40,896 bases of DNA from a virus: the IMG/VR virus record IMGVR_UViG_3300009285_000496, positions 1 to 40,896 of that record, one strand, 5' to 3'. This document shows, in pieces, positions 37,663 through 40,896 of the stretch. Each line of letters begins with the position of its first letter. Position 1 is the first letter of the stretch. Under the pieces are notes generated by a model. That model was given only the letters and a program-made list of their open reading frames with translations, was not told the DNA's origin and did not search any database. Both the position numbers and the translations under genes were made by a program.

Positions 37663-37728
37663 GCCTAACGACCAAGCTAAGGGGCCAGGCGGCAGTTTGC
37701 CTGGCCCCGCTTGAACGGCGGGTTGTGC
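37663..37728 (-). repeat. attC site (array 2)
   Basis: A 66-bp site from GCCTAAC to GTTGTGC. Inner boxes AAGCTAAGGGG and CCCCGCTTGAACG pair imperfectly, with extra bases on the right-hand side. The central stem is GGCCAGGC/GCCTGGCC around GGCAGTTT. GTTGTGC departs from GTTRRRY at one position, as do several other sites here. Confidence 0.8.
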
Positions 37729-37753
37729 GTCAATTTTTAACAAGGAGAAAATT

Positions 37754-37972
37754 ATGGGTTGCGGAGCTGGAGGAACGAACCACATCAGAAAAGGTGAGTA
37801 TGGCGCAAAAGGAGCGCACCCACTGTGCGGAGAGGGGCAGCTTGGATATATGTGGTCGCCCGAAGAATTTAAGCGCATGGAGGAAGAAGGTCGCGCCTGT
37901 AGAGCCTGTCAGATCGCAATAGAGCGAGATGAACTTGCGGATCGACTGGAAACTCTGGCACATAACGTGTAG
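37754..37972 (+). CDS. Small cassette protein ending in HNV (array 2)
   Basis: This 72-residue protein has AAGGAGAAAATT before the ATG. N-terminal GCGAGGTNHIRKGEYGAKGA, HPLCGEGQLGYMWSPEEFKR, then a helix with CRACQIAIERDELADRL. The CRACQ and HPLCGEG spacings suggest a zinc site. The C-terminal HNV* is encoded by the start of the next attC. Confidence 0.65.
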   Translation: MGCGAGGTNHIRKGEYGAKGAHPLCGEGQLGYMWSPEEFKRMEEEGRACRACQIAIERDELADRLETLAHNV

Positions 37973-38018
37973 TTGAGGGGCTGCGCTTTATGCAGTCCGC
38001 TCGAACGTAGGGTTGTGC
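37960..38018 (-). repeat. attC site (array 2)
   Basis: A 59-bp site from ACATAAC to GTTGTGC. Inner boxes GTTGAGGGGC and GCTCGAACG pair with an extra base on the right. Central CTGCGC/GTCCGC arms around TTTATGCA. The half site in array 1 at 32072-32102 is almost the same sequence in the opposite orientation. Confidence 0.85.
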
Positions 38019-38043
38019 GACATTTTTCAACAAGGAGAAAAAC

Positions 38044-38223
38044 ATGGAAACACCAAAAGTTTTTATTGGAACATCGGATTCATGTGATTTTGAACAGAAT
38101 ACATGGACATTCACATTTAACGACCCGTTTCAGGTAAGCGCGGGTGAATATGCTATTTTGCGGAGACAGGATTACCAAAAGTTGCTTGCCGCTGCGCGTG
38201 CCGAAGATGCAAAACTACAATGA
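38044..38223 (+). CDS. Small cassette protein (array 2)
   Basis: This 59-residue protein begins METPKVFIGTSDSCDFEQNT, then WTFTFNDPFQVSAGEYAIL and a helix QKLLAAARAEDAKLQ. AAGGAG precedes the ATG by seven bases. The leader CATTTTTCAACAAGGAGAAA closely matches that of the preceding cassette. Function unknown. Confidence 0.6.
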   Translation: METPKVFIGTSDSCDFEQNTWTFTFNDPFQVSAGEYAILRRQDYQKLLAAARAEDAKLQ

Positions 38224-38224
38224 C

Positions 38225-38291
38225 GCACAACGTGGAACTAAAGGGCTGACGCGGCACTTCGCGGCAGTCCCGCTGGATTGTATGGTTGGGC
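38225..38291 (-). repeat. attC site (array 2)
   Basis: A 67-bp site from GCACAAC to GTTGGGC (exact GTTRRRY). Inner boxes AACTAAAGGGC and GCTGGATTG, central hairpin GCGGCACTTCGCGGC. The boxes pair with an extra base on the right. Confidence 0.8.
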
Positions 38292-38313
38292 AACGATTTT
38301 CAACGGAGATAAT

Positions 38314-38520
38314 ATGGCAATAGGATATTGCAGCGACTGTGAAAGTGAGTTTGGCCATCGGAGCCATTGCCGACGACTTGAGCAGACCACAACAACTATT
38401 GGTACTCCACCATGCGAACACGGTAACGGGTGGTATATCACTGTTAGATTTTGGTGGTTCAAAAAGCGGCTCTTTGTATGCAGTGATTGCGGAGAGCCAA
38501 TAGAGGTGCCCAACGTCTGA
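38314..38520 (+). CDS. Small zinc-binding-type protein (array 2 cassette)
   Basis: This 68-residue protein has CSDCESEFGHRSHC near the N-terminus and LFVCSDCGEPIEV at the C-terminus, two Cys pairs fitting a zinc ribbon. CGGAG precedes the ATG. It ends PNV* in the start of the next attC. Could act on DNA or RNA; no direct evidence. Confidence 0.65.
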   Translation: MAIGYCSDCESEFGHRSHCRRLEQTTTTIGTPPCEHGNGWYITVRFWWFKKRLFVCSDCGEPIEVPNV

Positions 38521-38569
38521 ATTCACCGGCGCGCGCTTTTGCGCGTCCGGGTTGAATGATGGGTTGTGC
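38508..38569 (-). repeat. attC site (array 2)
   Basis: A 62-bp site from GCCCAAC to GTTGTGC. Inner boxes TGAATTCACCGG and CCGGGTTGAATGA, central GCGCGC/GCGCGT stem around TTTT. Confidence 0.8.
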
Positions 38570-38596
38570 GTCAACCCTAATACGGAGATCAGAACT

Positions 38597-38905
38597 GTGA
38601 GAGTAGAAAACATAAAGGCGACAACATTCACCATCTTTGACGCGCCAAAGTTAGACCCTGTGACAGTGGTTTTGCAAGACATGGGCGGGCAAGGGCGCGT
38701 AATCATTGAATGCTTTGGGAGCGCGTGGTCGGGATATTGGGGCGCGATTGGCATAAACACCCTGAAAGAGTTTCTGATCGGATGCCACCCCGAATATATC
38801 GCCGGAAAGATGGAGCCATCAGACCGGCGACTGAAAAAGAGCGAGCAAGCGTACCTGCTGCGCGTGGTGGAAGCTGTGCATTCTGCATTGCGGTCTAACG
38901 TGTAG
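38597..38905 (+). CDS. Cassette protein ending in RSNV (array 2)
   Basis: This protein has 102 residues from GTG 38597, with GGAG nine bases upstream; no ATG fits better. The N-terminal part is beta-rich (ENIKATTFTIFDAPKLDP, VTVVLQDMGGQGRVIIECF) and followed by a helical C-terminal half (RLKKSEQAYLLRVVEAVHSA). Ends LRSNV* using the next attC, as does the array 1 gene 32090-32425. No family recognised. Confidence 0.65.
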   Translation: MRVENIKATTFTIFDAPKLDPVTVVLQDMGGQGRVIIECFGSAWSGYWGAIGINTLKEFLIGCHPEYIAGKMEPSDRRLKKSEQAYLLRVVEAVHSALRSNV

Positions 38906-38952
38906 TTGAGGGGCCGCGCTTCTCAGCGGTACGCTCGAACGGAAAGTTAGAC
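38893..38952 (-). repeat. attC site (array 2)
   Basis: A 60-bp site from GTCTAAC to GTTAGAC (both exact). Inner boxes GTTGAGGGGC and GCTCGAACG; central CCGC/GCGG arms. It resembles the 37960 site in both boxes. Confidence 0.85.
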
Positions 38953-38974
38953 GCATTTTACAATGGAGAACGGA

Positions 38975-39178
38975 ATGAGTGAAAAAGTTGTTTTCTTAGC
39001 GTTTAAAAATGAACATGTGCATGATGAGTATGTTTCATTTACCACCTGCTCGCATTGTAAAAATAAAACATTTACGATGCACCCCTCTAATGAGGATGGA
39101 GTATTTCCAATGCTTCGATGCGCTGCATGTGGGACAAATATCGGGAGAGTTGGGTGGGGCGATGATGTTGCGCTCTAA
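38975..39178 (+). CDS. Zinc-ribbon-like protein (array 2 cassette)
   Basis: This 67-residue protein has FTTCSHCKNKTFTMHP and MLRCAACGTNIGRVGWGD, two CxxC pairs in a zinc-ribbon arrangement. It starts at ATG 38975 with GGAG six bases upstream; an ATG at 38963 overlaps the ribosome site. Its stop overlaps the core of the next attC. Confidence 0.7.
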   Translation: MSEKVVFLAFKNEHVHDEYVSFTTCSHCKNKTFTMHPSNEDGVFPMLRCAACGTNIGRVGWGDDVAL

Positions 39179-39242
39179 CGACTGACATGAGGGGCGACGC
39201 GCGGCTTATTGCGCGGCGTCCCTCTCGATGGATGGGTTAGCC
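39173..39242 (-). repeat. attC site (array 2)
   Basis: A 70-bp site from CTCTAAC to GTTAGCC. Inner boxes CATGAGGGGCG and CCCTCTCGATGG; central GACGCGCGGC/GCGCGGCGTC arms. Longest complete site seen. Confidence 0.75.
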
Positions 39243-39280
39243 GGCTACCCACGAAGCCCGGCACCAAAGAGGACAAGAAC

Positions 39281-39457
39281 ATGAAATTCCATTACTACAT
39301 TACTAACCTACACGAAGGCGCTGTCGAAGGCACGAACGACGATCAGGTGGCGATCGACTTTGCGGGCAGCGAAGACTATTTCGTTGTTGATGCCGAGCGT
39401 GGCGACTGGCTTCAAGCGTCCGGCAATGCGCTTCCGGTTGAAGATGCAGCCGGCTAA
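39281..39457 (+). CDS. Small acidic protein (array 2 cassette)
   Basis: This 58-residue protein begins KFHYYITNLHEGAVEGTNDD, then QVAIDFAGSEDYFVVDAERG. It is acidic and beta-like, with GAGG upstream of ATG 39281. The stop TAA overlaps the next attC core. Function unknown. Confidence 0.6.
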   Translation: MKFHYYITNLHEGAVEGTNDDQVAIDFAGSEDYFVVDAERGDWLQASGNALPVEDAAG

Positions 39458-39507
39458 CGCAGAAATCAGGGGCGGCGAAGCCGTCCCGCTGGATTGACGG
39501 GTTATAC
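39452..39507 (-). repeat. attC site (array 2, last)
   Basis: A 56-bp site from GGCTAAC to GTTATAC. Inner boxes AATCAGGGGC and CCCGCTGGATTG, with a short central stem GGC/GCC. It precedes the last cassette gene, which runs into R2 without another attC between. Confidence 0.75.
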
Positions 39508-39531
39508 CACATCTTTACTACGGAGAGAAAC

Positions 39532-39774
39532 ATGGATTTTGGCGATTTTTGCGAAATAGAACAAAAGCGTTATGGCGTGCCAAACGAGTTTTATACCTAC
39601 AAAGTGATCGGAGCTGGACAAGCAAATTATTACATACCTGTCCCGGTTGGGTCAGAAAACGTGAAACGATTTGCTGATATGTGCGATGTCGTAAAGGTTA
39701 TTTGTTGCGGAGTTTGCGAAGAGAAAGTCGAAACATTCAGATTGCAGGATGTTCGCCCGAAGGGAATAACGTGA
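39532..39774 (+). CDS. Last cassette protein of array 2
   Basis: This 80-residue protein begins DFGDFCEIEQKRYGVPNEFY, continues YKVIGAGQANYYIPVPVGSE and has CGVCEEKVETFRLQD. CGGAG precedes ATG 39532. Its last codons (GGA ATA ACG TGA) lie inside R2, so the insertion point truncated or set its end. No full attC separates it from R2. Function unknown. Confidence 0.65.
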   Translation: MDFGDFCEIEQKRYGVPNEFYTYKVIGAGQANYYIPVPVGSENVKRFADMCDVVKVICCGVCEEKVETFRLQDVRPKGIT

Positions 39775-39810
39775 AATAGGCCTCTACCAATAAATTAAAC
39801 TTTTAATTGC
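39767..39810 (+). repeat. R2: 44-bp inverted-copy promoter/attI-like element, right copy
   Basis: TAACGTGAAATAGGCCTCTA and onward to TTAAACTTTTAATTGC, 40 of 44 identical to the reverse complement of R1. Differences are four transitions. The inner end TAAC, GTTA on the other strand, is the core at which the array joins. The outer end supplies the -35 of the promoter at 39807-39835. It contains a near-palindrome ATTAAACTTTTAAT. Confidence 0.85.
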
Positions 39811-39835
39811 TATCGGTCTGCGCATGGCATATAAT
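39807..39835 (+). promoter_or_regulatory. Rightward promoter of the Rad52/Gp157 operon
   Basis: TTGCTA (39807-39812), a 17-base spacer, TATAAT (39830-39835). The -35 overlaps the end of R2, exactly mirroring the promoter at 30214-30242. It would drive the recombination genes that continue across the window end to about 2200. Confidence 0.85.
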
Positions 39836-39864
39836 GCGTGTGTAGCAAAACTTAAAGACGCCAA

Positions 39865-40071
39865 ATGAAATCTAAACCGAGTGTCAAGATTACAATCGAA
39901 GCTGGCGGTAAAACGCACCGCCTTGCCCTAATCCCTCAACCATGGAAGGGTCGCTACTGGCTAAGGTATGCAGGGAAGGCATCTGAAAAGATGCCTGAAT
40001 GCACCATCACTAAGTTGATGGATGAATGCCGCAGGATAATTGTCAAATCGGAGAGTAAAGATGGATCGTGA
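39865..40071 (+). CDS. Small early protein, unknown
   Basis: This 68-residue protein is the first gene after the R2 promoter. N-terminal strands (PSVKITIEAGGKTHRLALIP, WKGRYWLRYAGKA) and a helical end (ITKLMDECRRIIVKSE). It overlaps the next small gene by eleven bases. Basic character may indicate nucleic acid contact; unproven. Confidence 0.65.
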   Translation: MKSKPSVKITIEAGGKTHRLALIPQPWKGRYWLRYAGKASEKMPECTITKLMDECRRIIVKSESKDGS

Positions 40072-40207
40072 CGATAATAGTCAGTGGAAGCAGGAACAGG
40101 ATGAATATGAGCAATGTCATCCTGGCGATTTTGATGAGTGGGTAGCCTCTATGGAGAAAACATATGGAACCGAACGAAATAAAAAACTCCCTACTTCGCC
40201 CTTTTGA
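40061..40207 (+). CDS. Small acidic protein upstream of Rad52
   Basis: This 48-residue protein has GGAG before its ATG and reads DRDDNSQWKQEQDEYEQCHP, GDFDEWVASMEKTYGTERN. Strongly acidic. It overlaps the Rad52 start by 44 bases in another frame; the overlap lowers confidence but start signal and composition are good. Confidence 0.6.
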   Translation: MDRDDNSQWKQEQDEYEQCHPGDFDEWVASMEKTYGTERNKKLPTSPF

Positions 40208-40643
40208 AGTAAACAAGATTAGCTGGCGCGTAGGGGCAACAACTGGCGATAAAACCAAGGGGATTGCGCTTGCTTACATAGATGCGCGTGATGTAATGAG
40301 CCGACTCGATGATGTTTTTGGGCTTGATTGGCAATGCAAATATTCCCATGCTGAAAATAAAACTATCTGCGAAATCGGTGTAAAGGTAGCAAATGAATGG
40401 ATATGGCGTGCCGGTGGTGCTGGTGATACTGACGTAGAAGCAGAAAAAGGGGCTATTTCAGACGCATTTAAGCGTGCTGCCGTGCTTTTTGGTGTTGGGA
40501 GATACCTGTACTCACTGCCTAACACTTGGCAGGCTATAAAGCCTCAAGGCAAGTCTTTTGTACTAGATGGTCACCCTGTTTTGCCAGCATGGGCAACGCC
40601 AGAAGGTTTTGATGCAATTATGGAGAAAAGGAAGCAAAAATGA
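40164..40643 (+). CDS. Rad52-family single-strand annealing protein
   Basis: This 159-residue protein has the Rad52/22 core: NKISWRVGATTGDKTKGIAL, YIDARDVMSRLDDVFGLDW, then the conserved AEKGAISDAFKRAAVLFGVG and GRYLYSLPNTW. GGAG lies seven bases before ATG 40164. It anneals complementary single strands in phage recombination and probably acts with the SSB-tail-like protein and Gp157. The gene overlaps the next by four bases. Confidence 0.92.
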   Translation: MEPNEIKNSLLRPFEVNKISWRVGATTGDKTKGIALAYIDARDVMSRLDDVFGLDWQCKYSHAENKTICEIGVKVANEWIWRAGGAGDTDVEAEKGAISDAFKRAAVLFGVGRYLYSLPNTWQAIKPQGKSFVLDGHPVLPAWATPEGFDAIMEKRKQK

Positions 40644-40896
40644 GCACTCTGTACGAATTAACCGGAAATCGTCTCGCACTCCAGCAGAAGCTGGAGATGA
40701 TGAATCTGGACGAAGAAACCATCACCGACACACTCGAAGGTGAGTCTAGTGAACTTGAGGCTAAAATCCAAGATTACGGCTTCGTTATCCAGAACAGAAA
40801 CTCTTTCGCGACTGCTATCAAGTCAGAAATTGAACGTTTGCAAACCCGTTTGAAATCAGAAGAAGCCCGCATTAAAAAGGTAGAAGATTGGCTTTT
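40640..40896 (+). CDS. Gp157-family phage protein, N-terminal part (partial at window end)
   Basis: The gene starts ATGA-coupled to Rad52 and encodes STLYELTGNRLALQQKLEMM, the EESSELEAKIQDYGFVIQNR-type helical core (read from the window as GESSELEAKIQDYGFVIQ), then KSEIERLQTRLKSEEARIKK. It breaks off after 85 codons plus two bases, matching the phase of the C-terminal part at 2-232. It is the N-terminal signature of Siphovirus Gp157. Position directly after Rad52 supports a recombination accessory role. Confidence 0.9.
   Translation, partial: MSTLYELTGNRLALQQKLEMMNLDEETITDTLEGESSELEAKIQDYGFVIQNRNSFATAIKSEIERLQTRLKSEEARIKKVEDWL

Larger units (their letters stand above)
37403..39770 (-). mobile_element. 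Integron-type cassette array 2 without an integrase
   Basis: Eight complete attC-like sites (37403, 37663, 37960, 38225, 38508, 38893, 39173, 39452) separate eight compact genes, all on the plus strand and most with a GGAG/AAGGAG ribosome site about 20-40 bases after the GTTRRRY-like core. The attC polarity, by the inner-box extra base, is minus, opposite to the genes. The right end is repeat R2 at 39767-39810. The left end abuts the winged-helix gene region. Within the operon the cassettes are adjacent with almost no spare sequence. Confidence 0.85.

Noticed and set aside
37482-39535. CRISPR-like regularly spaced repeats
   Set aside because: The repeated units are imperfect palindromes of variable length around genes, as in attC sites, not identical short repeats with spacers.
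30239-39810. Transposon bounded by terminal inverted repeats
   Set aside because: The 44-bp inverted repeats enclose essential phage replication genes, no transposase is present, and the repeats end in promoters; target-site duplications were not seen.

Overview
The window looks like a near-complete genome of a short-tailed (podovirus-type) dsDNA bacteriophage. Evidence: a large terminase, a P22-type portal, an N4 gp56-like coat protein, P22 gp4- and gp10-like tail factors, ejection proteins, a spanin lysis cassette, and NinB/NinG/DnaC/Rad52/Gp157 DNA-metabolism genes. The two window ends are the two halves of one Gp157-family gene, in a compatible frame, so the molecule is probably circular or circularly permuted and cut inside that gene. 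Host is uncertain; a Gram-negative proteobacterium is likely, from the Rz/Rz1 spanins and the integron-type attC sites. I see no integrase, CI-type repressor or tRNA. LAYOUT: 1-2197 (+) are the last genes of the recombination operon (Gp157, an SSB-tail-like protein, small unknowns). 2199-27025 (-) are late genes, in transcription order: TerS, TerL, portal, a GC-rich beta-helix appendage module (16.9-22.1 kb), scaffold, coat, head-tail factors, ejection proteins, fibres and a glycine-rich adhesin, then lysis. 27.1-28.6 (+) is a short operon with a RadC-like protein. 28.55-30.2 (-) holds NinG, small genes and a non-coding stretch with an unusual A-B-A'-B' paired RNA element. 30.27-32.46 is an integron-type cassette array. 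32.5-33.3 (-) and 33.4-37.26 (+) are divergent early genes: HTH protein, Rha/KilAC antirepressor with a structured leader, DUF1376 replication protein, DnaC-like loader, NinB. 37.40-39.77 is a second cassette array. 39.8-40.9 (+) carries Rad52 and Gp157.

MOST NOTABLE: the phage carries two arrays of integron gene cassettes (12 complete attC-like sites, mostly 56-70 bp, plus two half sites) and no integron integrase. The outer end of each array abuts a 44-bp sequence present twice in inverted orientation (40/44 identical). The two copies stop matching at the TAAC/GTTA recombination core, and each runs into the -35 box of an outward-facing promoter with 17-bp spacing. This suggests that a duplicated phage promoter element acted as an attI-like landing site twice. 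The cassette ORFs are nearly all co-directional with the phage operon but opposite to the polarity I infer for the attC sites. In array 2 most are promoterless units with a short leader and a Shine-Dalgarno.

HOW IT FITS: late genes run leftward from the terminase end; replication and recombination genes run rightward from the HTH/antirepressor switch and continue through array 2 across the circular junction; array 1 lies in the leftward early operon ahead of NinG. The cassettes therefore behave as exchangeable cargo inside two early phage operons. All assignments rest on reading the sequence; no database search was run.
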